Shown one piece after another: positions 55,813 through 64,000 of a stretch of DNA of 64,000 nt; the stretch's first letter is position 1; each line of letters starts with the position of its first letter. This stretch comes from Calditrichota bacterium (lineage in GTDB: Bacteria > Calditrichota > Calditrichia > Calditrichales > Calditrichaceae). The notes under the pieces are model-generated. The model was not told the origin of the DNA and ran no database searches. It worked only from the letters and a program-made list of their open reading frames with translations. The stretch spans positions 50,938 through 114,937 of the forward strand of contig JAJRSO010000061.1 in the NCBI GenBank assembly GCA_024278755.1, read 5' to 3'. Position numbers and translations under genes: made by a program.

Positions 55813-56364
55813 TTAATAAAAAACAGGGTTAAAAAACGGCGTCATTGCCGCAATAATCGCCGTTTCAAACGATTGGCCGCGTGTAATGATATTTTGCGTT
55901 AAAATTCCAAAAGTACCTTCATGGGAACGCACATCTTTTTTACCGCTTAAAGTATCGATAACCGCACTCAGTTCCCGGCCCTGCCCGAAAAGGGCATCTG
56001 TAATTTTATCGGGCAAAGGCAAAGCGGCAGAACTTCCGAAATATCCGCGGCTGCCGTTAAAAGCATAAGCCCAGCTCTGAAGAAAAACGGCGTTGTGTGT
56101 TTTATCCATATATACACCGCCTTCCAGGCCAATGGCAAAATCTGGTTTTGAAAAATTGTTATATGTAAAAAGAGCTCTTTCCAGAGCTCCTTGCATTAAT
56201 TCGTATTGACTGAGCGGCATTTCCGAAATCGAGGTTTGGGTGTCGGTTTTAACAAAGAGCAGCCTGTCTTTAAACTCTGCCGAACCGGTTTGTTGCAGGA
56301 TAGAAAAGGCGGCTTGTACGGCGGAAACTTTTGCCTTGTTTTGGGAGCCGATACCGATTTTCAC
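55813..56364 (-). CDS. yjjX: Inosine/xanthosine triphosphatase YjjX-type NTPase
   Basis: A 183-residue protein of the non-canonical purine NTP phosphatase family. The start KIGIGSQNKAKVSAVQAAF and the FAIGLEGGVYM motif identify it. It removes ITP/XTP that would otherwise enter nucleic acids. The start is GTG 56364, overlapping the upstream TAG stop by one base. It stands with adenosine deaminase and another deaminase. Confidence 0.88.
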   Translation of the reverse strand: MKIGIGSQNKAKVSAVQAAFSILQQTGSAEFKDRLLFVKTDTQTSISEMPLSQYELMQGALERALFTYNNFSKPDFAIGLEGGVYMDKTHNAVFLQSWAYAFNGSRGYFGSSAALPLPDKITDALFGQGRELSAVIDTLSGKKDVRSHEGTFGILTQNIITRGQSFETAIIAAMTPFFNPVFY

Positions 56365-57218
56365 TATTGAGCGCCGCTGCTGTCCGCTTTGGTATTTTCA
56401 AAAACAGGATTGGCCGCGCCACTGTCCGGTACGGCTTGTTCGAAAACCGAATTTTCAACATCCATGCTTTCCACGGCTTCCTCTTCCATTGCCGGCGCCT
56501 GCTCTTCGGTTGTCTCCGGCTCGGCGCTGGTTTCCGGGATATTTAGTTCTTGCTTATATTTTTCGATGGAAGCCGCATCCGACGGAAGTTCCGAAGTATC
56601 CTGAGGGTTCTGTAATTTAATTGCCGCCAAAACCGCAAAATCACTTTCCGGATAGTATTCCTGCACCAGTTGATAATGTTCGGCTGCTTTTTTAAATGCG
56701 CCGATCTTTGCTTCTACAAGCGCCTGACGGTATGCGCCGGCGGCTTTGGAATTTTTATCTTCGCTGTCTTTATACTGGGATGCTTTTTTATAATACTAGA
56801 TAGCCGTTTCGTAATCGCTTGTATCGGTGGAAACATTGCCCGGATTAAACAGGGCGGCCTGCTCGTAAAACTGCCCGATTTGAACATAAATCTGCGGCAC
56901 TTCTTCCGGAATTATATTCTCTTTTAACAGGGTCAGCAGGGCGTCCATTTGTGCTTCGTAGTCTTCCGATTTACCATAAGCTTCGGCGATTTTTAACTGG
57001 GCTTCGATGTGCAAGTCGGAGGTTGGAAATTTTAGGATCATATTTTTATAGGTATTTACAGCATCCTGATATTTCCCGGCAGCCAGTTCTTTGTTTGCGG
57101 TATCCATCATTTCCTGATCGGTAATCTGATCGGATTCTTTTACTTCCCTATTGGAACTACACCCGGCCGTAAAATAAATAATGGCCGAAATGAGAATAAG
57201 AAGATATGAGAACTTCAT
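56364..57218 (-). pseudogene. TPR lipoprotein (YfiO/BamD-like) interrupted by an in-frame TAG
   Basis: One continuous frame of 285 codons except for an amber codon at 56796-56798. The N-terminal part is a lipoprotein signal (MKFSYLLILISAIIYFTAGC) followed by tetratricopeptide-like helices to TSDYETAI; after TAG it goes on as YYKKASQYKDSEDKNS ... AFKKAAEHYQLVQEYYPESDF, which are matching TPR helices, then a Pro/Glu-rich tail. The stop falls within a repeat where a charged or polar residue is expected. It may be a real nonsense mutation or a base error. TAG ends several other genes here, so recoding is unlikely. Confidence 0.7.
56796..56798 (-). other. In-frame amber codon in the TPR lipoprotein
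   Basis: Reads ETAI-TAG-YYKKA. A single base change from CAG, GAG or AAG would account for it. The frame is the same before and after. Confidence 0.85.
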
Positions 57219-57286
57219 ATTTTACTCCCGTTATGATTTTGAATCATTTAAAAATCCGGCGCCGTAAAGCCGGCTCTAATGATCGT

Positions 57287-58597
57287 TTATATGTTTAGCA
57301 TTTGTATCTGTTTTTGCACTGCATCGGGTAGCCCGGTTTCGTTAATTGTTTGCAGAATCCTGTCACGAACAACCCATTTTCCGTCGATCATTACATGCTG
57401 CACATCGGCAGCCTGTGTGGAATATACTAATTTTGAGTAGATATTGTCGAACGGAATTGCGTGAACTTGATTAATTTTAATAAAAGTAAGATCCGCGCGT
57501 TTATCCGGCTCGATACTGCCAATCTTATCTTCCATTCCAAGCGTGCGCGCCCCGTTAATGGTTCCCATTCTAAATACCTGCTCGGCCGGCATCGTCCGGG
57601 CGCCTGCCAGCGGTTTTTGAATTAAGGCGGCTAGCCGCATTTCCTGAAATATATTCAGGTTGTTATTGCAGGGTGCGCCGTCTGCGCCGAGCGAAACGGT
57701 TATTTCCCGTTTTAGATAATCAGGAATGGGTGCGATACCCGATCCTAATTTTAAATTAGCCGAGGGGCAGTGCAGTACTTTTATATCGGTTTCTTTTAGT
57801 AATTGCCGGTCGTTTTCATCGCTCCACACGCAGTGGGCCAGGCATAGATTTTCATTGGCGGCGCCTATGGTTTCGAAAAGCCGGATATTGCTTACGCCAA
57901 AGCGCTGACGGATGAGCTCGGCCTCGTCTTTGTTTTCGCTGGCGTGGGTATGAAATAAAACATTGTGTTCCCGGGCCAGTTTTGCCGTCTGACGCATCAG
58001 GTCTTCGCTGCAAGAGAGTGCAAAGCGGGGTGCAAAAGCATACTGCAAACGGTCTTCGTCAAAGCCGTGCCACTTTTCCAGCAAGCGTAAGCTGGTATCG
58101 ATGCTGGCCGCGGTTGTTTCCTGTAAGCCCGGTGGATATTCGCCAAAATCCATCATGGTTTTTCCGGCGACGGCGCGCATTCCCGCTTCTGCTAATTCCT
58201 GAAAAACAGCCTCCTGATGCCGAACCGTTCCCATATCCATTATGGTTGTAGTCCCGGAAAGAAAGAGTTCGGCAATGCCAAGCCGGGCGCTGACACGGAT
58301 GCTCTGTTCCGTATGCGCCGCTTCGAACGGCCATATTTTCTCTTTAAGCCATTCCAGCAAAGATAAATCATCCGCTAAATTACGAAATAGAACCTGGCAT
58401 AAATGTATATGAGTCTGCACAAATCCCGGCGTTATAATGTATCCTTCGGCATCAAAAACCTCATCCGCCTGCCAATCAATTTGCCTGCTTACCGCTGAGA
58501 TATGCTTTCCGGACACAAGGATATCGCCCTTAAAAACCTCCATTTGCCGATTCACGGTAACGATATGAGCATTTTTTATTAAAACGGTTTTATTCAT
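57287..58597 (-). CDS. Amidohydrolase, MtaD/SsnA-like deaminase
   Basis: A 436-residue metal-dependent hydrolase. PGFVQTHIHLCQVLFRNLADDL, FHTHASENKDE, LAHCVWSDEN, CPSANLKLGSGIAPIP and SLGADGAPCNNNLNIFQEMR are the motifs of the 5-methylthioadenosine/S-adenosylhomocysteine deaminase (MtaD) and related guanine-deaminase-like group. Such enzymes deaminate purine nucleoside derivatives. The exact substrate is undetermined. It lies upstream of the broken TPR gene. Confidence 0.88.
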   Translation of the reverse strand: MNKTVLIKNAHIVTVNRQMEVFKGDILVSGKHISAVSRQIDWQADEVFDAEGYIITPGFVQTHIHLCQVLFRNLADDLSLLEWLKEKIWPFEAAHTEQSIRVSARLGIAELFLSGTTTIMDMGTVRHQEAVFQELAEAGMRAVAGKTMMDFGEYPPGLQETTAASIDTSLRLLEKWHGFDEDRLQYAFAPRFALSCSEDLMRQTAKLAREHNVLFHTHASENKDEAELIRQRFGVSNIRLFETIGAANENLCLAHCVWSDENDRQLLKETDIKVLHCPSANLKLGSGIAPIPDYLKREITVSLGADGAPCNNNLNIFQEMRLAALIQKPLAGARTMPAEQVFRMGTINGARTLGMEDKIGSIEPDKRADLTFIKINQVHAIPFDNIYSKLVYSTQAADVQHVMIDGKWVVRDRILQTINETGLPDAVQKQIQMLNI

Positions 58598-58862
58598 AAA
58601 TATATTTATATTTGCCTGTCGTTAAAAAGGATGTCTGTTTTTTACGAATCTTTTAAAATCAACGTTTCAGAAGGTGAAGATATAACCTTCGTAAAATTAA
58701 GAAAATATAAATCTTATGAGAACTTTTATCAAGAGGAAAAAAAGACACGAGTCGGCTTTTTTGCTTGACTGCTATAAACGCTTTTTTTAGCTTGCTAAAC
58801 TCAAGAAATAAAAAACTGTTCGATTATATATTGATAGATACTATTAAACCAAGGAGAAATAT

Positions 58863-59864
58863 ATGCCGACTAAAATTGCCATCAATGGTTTTGGACGTAT
58901 CGGACGCCTGATCTTCAAAATCGCTCAGAGCGATCCCGAATTAGAAGTTGTTGCCATTAACGATTTAACCGATGCAAAAACTCTGGCCCATCTGCTGAAA
59001 TACGATTCGGTGCATGGTCGTTATCCGCTGCCCGTTAAAGCGGAAGGCGATGTTCTGGTTGCCGGCGATTTAAAAGTTAAAGTACTGGCCGAACGCGACC
59101 CGGCGCAACTGCCCTGGGCAGAGTTGGGTGTGGAAATTGCCGTTGAAGCAACCGGTGTTTTCCGTAAACGGGCTCAGATAGAGATGCATCTTAAAGCCGG
59201 CGCAAAAAAAGTGCTGCTTACGGTTCCAGCCAAAGATGAAATTGATAACACCATCGTGCTTGGCGTGAATGATGATGATTTGCGTCCGGAAGATAAAATT
59301 GTTTCCAATGCTTCCTGCACCACCAATTGTTTAGCGCCCATTGTTAAAGTACTTAACGATAAATTTGGCATAAAACACGGCCTGATGACCACAATTCACG
59401 CTTACACGAACGATCAAAGACTTTTGGACCTGCCGCACAGCGATTTGCGCCGGGCCCGCGCTGCGGCGGTTAGTATGATCCCCACCACGACCGGCGCTGC
59501 CATTGCCGTGGGAAAAGTAATTCCGGAGCTAAACGGCAAACTGGACGGAATGTCCATGCGTGTTCCCACCAGTGATGGGTCAATTGTTGATTTCGTGGCC
59601 AACCTGGAAACAAGTGTAACAGCCAAAGAGGTAAACGCCGCTTTTAAAGAAGCGGCCGAAGGCCCGATGAAAGGCGTTCTGGAATATTGCGAAGATCCCA
59701 TCGTTTCCATTGATATCGTTGATAATCCGCATTCCAGTATCTTTGATAGTCTGTCAACATCTGTTATGGAAGGTACGATGGTTAAAGTTCTTTCCTGGTA
59801 TGACAATGAATTCGGTTATTCCAGTCGGGCGGTTGATGTAATTAAAAAAATGGCAAAAATATAA
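58863..59864 (+). CDS. gap: Glyceraldehyde-3-phosphate dehydrogenase
   Basis: A 333-residue NAD-dependent enzyme of glycolysis. [12 protein letters not shown] (residues 7-18) binds [15 protein letters not shown] holds the catalytic Cys (~152), and the following [14 protein letters not shown] and [11 protein letters not shown] complete the pattern. AAGGAGA lies 6 nt before the ATG. It heads the gap-pgk-tpiA series but is separated from pgk by a terminator and a repeat. Confidence 0.96.
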   Translation: MPTKIAINGFGRIGRLIFKIAQSDPELEVVAINDLTDAKTLAHLLKYDSVHGRYPLPVKAEGDVLVAGDLKVKVLAERDPAQLPWAELGVEIAVEATGVFRKRAQIEMHLKAGAKKVLLTVPAKDEIDNTIVLGVNDDDLRPEDKIVSNASCTTNCLAPIVKVLNDKFGIKHGLMTTIHAYTNDQRLLDLPHSDLRRARAAAVSMIPTTTGAAIAVGKVIPELNGKLDGMSMRVPTSDGSIVDFVANLETSVTAKEVNAAFKEAAEGPMKGVLEYCEDPIVSIDIVDNPHSSIFDSLSTSVMEGTMVKVLSWYDNEFGYSSRAVDVIKKMAKI

Positions 59865-59874
59865 ATAAAACCGG

Positions 59875-59906
59875 GAGGCTGCATTTTTGCAGCCTCTCTT
59901 TTTTAA
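59875..59906 (+). terminator. Rho-independent terminator after gap
   Basis: Stem GAGGCTGC / GCAGCCTC with a 6-nt loop and a following T run, 10 bp after the stop codon. Confidence 0.9.
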
Positions 59907-59911
59907 ATTCG

Positions 59912-60033
59912 GACCTAAATTTATAAAGTAAAATTTAGGAAATTCCAAAATACAAGCGCCAAATATCAAATTCTAAAATTTAAACATGCATCTTTAGGGT
60001 GATTTTTGTTATTTGTACTTTAGAATTTAAAGT
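59912..60033. repeat. Dispersed intergenic repeat C, copy 2
   Basis: Aligns with 35782-35915. It has a 9-bp inverted repeat CCTAAATTT / AAATTTAGG at its left end and the palindromic CTTTAgaatTTAAAG at its right end. It lies between gap and pgk, after the terminator. Confidence 0.8.
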
Positions 60034-60076
60034 CGATTTTGATTACCTTTAAAAAACAGACGGAGTCTTGTGAAAA

Positions 60077-61273
60077 ATGGCAAAATTAACCATTGAGCAA
60101 TTAAATATAAAAGGAAAAAAAGTCCTTATTCGCAGTGACTTTAATGTGCCCCTCGATGAAAAGCAGGCAATTACCGATGATCGCCGTATTACGGCTTCAC
60201 TGCCAACCATAAAAAAAGTATTGGCTGAAGGAGGCAGTGCGATTCTATGCAGCCATCTGGGGCGGCCAAAGGGACAGGTTAAGGAGGAGATGCGTTTAAC
60301 GCCTGTGGCAAAACGGTTAACGGAGCTTCTTGGTATTCCGGTTAAAAGCGCCACAGATTGCATTGGATCGGAAGTAGACGCCTTAAAAAATAACCTGGTT
60401 CCCGGTGAGGTTTTATTATTGGAGAACCTGCGTTTTCACAAAGAAGAAACGGAAAACGATACGGACTTTGCACGAAAGCTGGCTTCGGGGGCAGATCTGT
60501 TTGTTAACGACGCCTTTGGAACGGCCCACCGCGCTCATGCATCCACCGAGGGAGTGACCAAATACTTTAAACAAGCCGCCGCCGGATACTTAATCGAAAA
60601 AGAACTCCGGTTTTTAGGACAGGCGGTTTCCAATCCGGTTCGGCCAATGGTTGCCATTTTGGGCGGCGCGAAGATTTCCGGCAAAATTGATGTTATTAAG
60701 AGCCTGTTTAAAAAAGTAGATACGCTGCTCATTGGAGGGGGAATGGCCTATACGTTTTATAAAGCGCAGGGGTATAAAATTGGCGATTCGCTGCTCGAAG
60801 AGGATAAGATTGAATTGGCCGCAGAAATTTTAAAAGAAGCTAAACAAAAAAAAGTAAATCTTTTACTGCCAGTGGATGTCGTTGCGGCCGATGCCTTTGC
60901 CAATGATGCACAAACAAAAATAGTTCCGTCCCAGGGAATCCCCAATGGTTTTATGGGGCTGGATATCGGGCCGGCTAGTCGCGATTTTTTTTCCAGAGAA
61001 ATACGAGCTTCAAAAACCATTATCTGGAACGGGCCCGTGGGTGTTTTTGAAATGGAAAATTTTGCCGAAGGAACCCGGGCCATTGCCGAAGCCGTGGCCG
61101 AGGCAACGAAACACGGCGCTGTAAGTGTTGTCGGCGGCGGTGATTCTGCTGCGGCTATCAGCCAGTTTGGAATGGATGCACAATTTTCCCATATTTCAAC
61201 CGGAGGCGGCGCCTCACTGGAATTTCTCGAAGGGAAAGTTTTGCCGGGTATTGCCGCTTTAACCGAAGTTTAA
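60077..61273 (+). CDS. pgk: Phosphoglycerate kinase
   Basis: A 398-residue enzyme that makes ATP from 1,3-bisphosphoglycerate. RSDFNVPLD (~19), SHLGRPKG, VNDAFGTAHRAHAST, ILGGAKISGKI and the nucleotide site SVVGGGDSAAA are the family blocks. Length is typical. The ATG has GGAG about 11 nt upstream. It is followed by tpiA at 17 bp, so the two are co-transcribed. Confidence 0.96.
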   Translation: MAKLTIEQLNIKGKKVLIRSDFNVPLDEKQAITDDRRITASLPTIKKVLAEGGSAILCSHLGRPKGQVKEEMRLTPVAKRLTELLGIPVKSATDCIGSEVDALKNNLVPGEVLLLENLRFHKEETENDTDFARKLASGADLFVNDAFGTAHRAHASTEGVTKYFKQAAAGYLIEKELRFLGQAVSNPVRPMVAILGGAKISGKIDVIKSLFKKVDTLLIGGGMAYTFYKAQGYKIGDSLLEEDKIELAAEILKEAKQKKVNLLLPVDVVAADAFANDAQTKIVPSQGIPNGFMGLDIGPASRDFFSREIRASKTIIWNGPVGVFEMENFAEGTRAIAEAVAEATKHGAVSVVGGGDSAAAISQFGMDAQFSHISTGGGASLEFLEGKVLPGIAALTEV

Positions 61274-61290
61274 AAATCCAGGAGAATACA

Positions 61291-62061
61291 ATGAGCAGGA
61301 AAACAATAATTGCCGGCAATTGGAAAATGTATAAAACCAATGTCGAAGCTTTGCAATTGGCCAACCAGGTAAAAATCAAAACAAAAGATATCCGGCATAC
61401 CGGAATTATTATATGTCCCCCATTTACGGCTTTGGCTGCTGTGGCCGAAGTTGTAAACGATTCAGCTATTGCGGTGGGCGGGCAGACCATGTGTGTGGAA
61501 AAAGAAGGCGCTTTTACCGGTGCTATCAGCGCCGGGATGATTAAAAGTACAGGCGCCATTCATGTGATTTTAGGACATTCCGAACGCCGGCAGTATTTCG
61601 GTGAAACCGATGAGCTGGTAAACAAAAAAATTAAAACCGCGTTGGAATTCGGTTTAAAACCCATCGTCTGTATTGGAGAAACTCTGGAACAGCGCGAAGG
61701 AAATATTACCGCAGAAGTAGTTACCAAACAATTGCGCGGTGCTTTGGCCGATTTAGAACCACAGCACGTCGATCGGCTTATTGTTGCTTATGAACCAATT
61801 TGGGCTATAGGGACAGGAAAAACCGCCACACCGGAACAGGCGCAGGAAGTGCATTCGGTAATCCGAGGCGCCATAACAGAATGGTTTGGAGAAACGACTG
61901 CCGATAATCTGGTAATTCAGTACGGCGGTAGTGTCAAACCCGAAAATGCCGAATCTCTTTTAAGTCAGCCGGATATTGATGGCGCATTGGTGGGTGGAGC
62001 TTGCTTAAAAGCCGATTCTTTTTCCGCAATTATCCATACGGCAGAGGGATTAAAACGATAA
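61291..62061 (+). CDS. tpiA: Triosephosphate isomerase
   Basis: A 256-residue TIM barrel. NWKMYKT (catalytic Lys ~12), LGHSERRQYFGE (electrophilic His) and VAYEPIWAIGTGKTAT with the catalytic Glu are all present, as is the YGGSVKPENA phosphate loop. CAGGAGA lies 6 nt before the ATG. It links to secG 70 bp later. Confidence 0.96.
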   Translation: MSRKTIIAGNWKMYKTNVEALQLANQVKIKTKDIRHTGIIICPPFTALAAVAEVVNDSAIAVGGQTMCVEKEGAFTGAISAGMIKSTGAIHVILGHSERRQYFGETDELVNKKIKTALEFGLKPIVCIGETLEQREGNITAEVVTKQLRGALADLEPQHVDRLIVAYEPIWAIGTGKTATPEQAQEVHSVIRGAITEWFGETTADNLVIQYGGSVKPENAESLLSQPDIDGALVGGACLKADSFSAIIHTAEGLKR

Positions 62062-62131
62062 AAAAAGTTGAACAAGCGAACATTTAATAGTAAATTATAC
62101 GTTCGTTAGAAAACTTGGAGTGAGTACAAAA

Positions 62132-62491
62132 ATGTATACGTTTTTAGTAATAATGTTTATAATTGTTAGTTTTGCCATGGTCATTGTTATTTTATTGCAA
62201 GCCGGTAAAGGTCAGGGGCTTGCCGGAGCTATTGGCGGCGGCGCCGGAGGAAGCTCTGTTTTTGGCGGCCGTGGTGCGGCAGATTTTCTGAGCAAAGCCA
62301 CAACATGGGCGGCTGTTTTATATATGGCGTTTGCCGTACTCATCGGCGTACTCTATAAATCCGAAGCCGATTCTGCGCAGCAGAGTCTGATTCAGCAGCG
62401 CGCGCAACAGCAAGAAGCAATGCCCGCGCCCAATCTTCCGGTGGCGCCGGTGCAGCAAACTCCTCCTCAGGAAGATGCACCGACAAAATAG
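62132..62491 (+). CDS. secG: Preprotein translocase subunit SecG
   Basis: A 119-residue SecG with two helices (about 2-22 and 51-72) around the family loop LLQAGKGQGLAGAIGGGAGG. The Gln/Pro-rich tail beyond residue 75 is a species-specific extension. ATG 62132 is preferred; the frame opens with GTG 62120, but GGAG then lies too close. It assists SecYE in protein export and commonly follows tpiA. Confidence 0.93.
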   Translation: MYTFLVIMFIIVSFAMVIVILLQAGKGQGLAGAIGGGAGGSSVFGGRGAADFLSKATTWAAVLYMAFAVLIGVLYKSEADSAQQSLIQQRAQQQEAMPAPNLPVAPVQQTPPQEDAPTK

Positions 62492-62497
62492 GCTTTT

Positions 62498-62583
62498 GCT
62501 GGAGTGGTGGAATTTGGTAGACACGCTATCTTGAGGGGGTAGTGGGTGAGATACCCGTGCGGGTTCAAGTCCCGCCTCCAGCA
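62498..62583 (+). tRNA. tRNA-Leu (anticodon GAG)
   Basis: 86-nt class II tRNA. Acceptor GCTGGAG / CTCCAGC, anticodon stem CTATC / GGTAG with loop TTGAGGG, a long variable arm (TGGGTGAGATACCC) and T arm GCGGGTTCAAGTCCCGC. Discriminator A; no encoded CCA. Reads CUC/CUU codons. Confidence 0.93.
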
Positions 62584-62587
62584 CACA

Positions 62588-62615
62588 GGCGTCCCGTACA
62601 GGGACGCCTTTTTTT
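62588..62615 (+). terminator. Rho-independent terminator after tRNA-Leu
   Basis: Perfect stem GGCGTCCC / GGGACGCC with a 5-nt loop and seven T, directly after the tRNA. Confidence 0.9.
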
Positions 62616-62629
62616 ATTAGTAGGGTTTT

Positions 62630-63172
62630 ATGTTAGAGTATTTACAGCATATAGATACGAGCCTCTTCGTTTTTTTAAATCAAACCCTGGCCAATCCTGT
62701 TTTTGATATTATTATGCCTTTTATTACTGATAAAAAAACATGGATTCCTGTTTGGCTATTAACCCTTGTGCTGCTATTGTGGAAAGGCGGCAGGCGCGGA
62801 AGATGGGCGGTATTGATGGCTGTATTGGCTTTTGGGCTAACCGATCCGCTGGTAAGCCGAATTTTAAAACCGCTGTTTCATCGAATTCGCCCCTGCAATG
62901 CGCTGGAAGGCGTACATTTGCTGGTTCATAAAAGCCGGGGGCTCTCTCTGCCGTCGGCACATGCCGCTAATTTTTTTGCATTGGCAACAGTCTTTTCTTA
63001 TTTCTACAGACGATTTAGATGGATACTTTGGTCTATGGCAGCTTTGGTTGCCTATTCCAGAATTGCCGTCGGCGTGCATTATCCGTTTGATGTTCTTAGT
63101 GGTGCTTTGGTTGGCATCCTTTCTGCCTCGTTCTGGATTTTGATTTTGAAAAGACGTATTATTCAGCTTTGA
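62630..63172 (+). CDS. PAP2-family membrane phosphatase
   Basis: A 180-residue protein with about five helices and the three phosphatase motifs: KPLFHRIRP (KX6RP), LPSAHAAN (a PSGH variant, PSAH) and SRIAVGVHYPFDV (SRX5HX3D). Such enzymes dephosphorylate lipid phosphates such as undecaprenyl pyrophosphate. It has only a weak AGTAGGG before ATG 62630. The tRNA-Leu terminator lies just upstream, so its transcription likely begins there. Confidence 0.9.
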   Translation: MLEYLQHIDTSLFVFLNQTLANPVFDIIMPFITDKKTWIPVWLLTLVLLLWKGGRRGRWAVLMAVLAFGLTDPLVSRILKPLFHRIRPCNALEGVHLLVHKSRGLSLPSAHAANFFALATVFSYFYRRFRWILWSMAALVAYSRIAVGVHYPFDVLSGALVGILSASFWILILKRRIIQL

Positions 63173-63259
63173 ATTCTTTAGCGCCCTTTCGGGGGTAAAT
63201 TAACCGGCCGGTATATAGGATTTCCAATTCTTACCGGGCACGTTTTCTGTGGAGAACAT

Positions 63260-64000
63260 ATGGACACAATACAGGCCTATAAAAGGGCAGCTACCGAAAT
63301 ACTTACTTTCATTGAGAATCACAATCATTTTATTTTGTCCGCCCATATCAATGCCGACGGCGATGCCTATGCCTCGATGATAGCGGTATATCAGTTGCTC
63401 GGTGCCCTGAAAAAAAATTCGGTTATGATTTTAGCGGACGAAAAGACGGTTACGCGGTATGATTTTTTAAAAAATTTTAATACGATCTTACATTATTCGG
63501 AGCAGCTTGATCTAAGCACATATCTGCCGAACGGAATAGCTCAGGCGGCTATTATTCTGGATGTACCCAGTTATTTTCGCCTTGGAGATGTTCGTCATTT
63601 ACTGCCGGAATCCGAACATGTGGTAAAAATTGATCACCATCCCGTCGAGGATGTTTTTGGCCCGATTGACTGGGTAGATACAAAAGCATCCTCAACAACA
63701 TCAATGGTTTATGAACTCTATCTGCAATCGGGTGTTCAAGTTAATTTGGATATGGCCCGGGCATTGTATACCGGCATTTTATATGATACGGGACGTTTTT
63801 CATATTCCAATACCACTGATCGTGATTATTCCATTGCTGCGGAAATGTTAAAAATAGGCGTCCGTCCGGCAGAGATTACCAGTCGTATCTTTTTTGAAAA
63901 TAGTTTTACCGGTCTTAAAACCATCGGCAAAGGTCTGTTTTCGCTGGAGCAACATTTAAACGGTTTGGTAAACTCCATCTACTTAAGTAGTGAAGATCTT
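63260..64000 (+). CDS. nrnA: DHH-family phosphoesterase NrnA (3' end outside window)
   Basis: The 5' 247 codons of a DHH/DHHA1 phosphoesterase, which degrades short oligoribonucleotides (nanoRNase) and pAp. The metal motif SAHINADGDAYAS (~27-39) is followed by an Asp in ILDVPS (~100) and KIDHHPVEDVFG with the DHH triad (~125). TTSMVYELY matches the next conserved block. The frame is open from ATG 63260 (GTGGAGA upstream) to the end of the window. Confidence 0.88.
   Translation, partial: MDTIQAYKRAATEILTFIENHNHFILSAHINADGDAYASMIAVYQLLGALKKNSVMILADEKTVTRYDFLKNFNTILHYSEQLDLSTYLPNGIAQAAIILDVPSYFRLGDVRHLLPESEHVVKIDHHPVEDVFGPIDWVDTKASSTTSMVYELYLQSGVQVNLDMARALYTGILYDTGRFSYSNTTDRDYSIAAEMLKIGVRPAEITSRIFFENSFTGLKTIGKGLFSLEQHLNGLVNSIYLSSEDL

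Noticed and set aside
56796..56798. Amber codon recoding (for example pyrrolysine)
   Set aside because: TAG is used as a normal stop for several genes in this window, and a single base change explains the interruption.

Overview
The window reads as a chromosomal core segment of a Gram-negative bacterium of the FCB superphylum, most likely Calditrichota (Caldithrix-like) or a close relative. The evidence is two PorV/PorQ-type outer membrane proteins, a secreted protein with a C-terminal FlgD/T9SS-like sorting domain, a TonB-dependent receptor with a carboxypeptidase-like N-terminal domain, an Omp85 barrel protein, a short ObgE without OCT domain, and an archaeal/eukaryotic-type ProS. I find no rRNA, CRISPR array, phage or insertion sequence. 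Two tRNA genes are present. The placement is inferred from gene content alone.

Layout. 1-3000: end of a large secreted protein plus a PorV/PorQ-like protein, closed by a terminator. 3416-8552 (minus): TonB receptor with a lipoprotein, then an ABC-2 exporter (NatAB-like). 8816-14372: cell wall and housekeeping genes (amidase, murI, PorV-like protein, obgE, dprA). 14527-16877: NfnA/NfnB pair for electron bifurcation. 17057-25278: mdh, UPF0173 hydrolase, SprT-like protein, EF-G paralogue, HIT protein, hutI, a membrane protein and a macrodomain protein. 25271-35691: response-regulator diguanylate cyclase, atypical cytochrome-like lipoprotein, a large glycosidase-like protein, D-cysteine desulfhydrase-like enzyme, mtgA, two tandem TPR paralogues and an Omp85 protein. 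36220-41137: UbiD decarboxylase, CoA-disulfide-reductase-like enzyme, cupin, SRPBCC protein and a small LpdD-like protein. 41225-47694: TlpA-like lipoprotein, TRAP DctQM without its binding protein, TrkH/KtrA potassium uptake. 48142-50894: tRNA-Arg, proS with a frameshift, rhomboid, a Cys-rich miniprotein. 50918-54599: serine palmitoyltransferase-like enzyme, GNAT-fold acyltransferase and NAD-dependent epimerase, together a candidate ceramide/sphingolipid locus. 54604-58597 (minus): adenosine deaminase, YjjX-type NTPase, a TPR lipoprotein broken by an in-frame amber codon, and an MtaD-like deaminase. 58863-64000: gap, pgk, tpiA, secG, tRNA-Leu, PAP2 phosphatase and the start of nrnA.

The most interesting points are the candidate sphingolipid locus (50918-54366), the LpdD-like prenyl-flavin chaperone candidate lying near a UbiD decarboxylase, two families of dispersed intergenic repeats (40607/55686 and 35782/59912), an in-frame TAG in a TPR lipoprotein, a one-base homopolymer deletion in proS, and a malate dehydrogenase with a lengthened active-site loop. 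All family calls come from reading the translated sequences; no database search was run.
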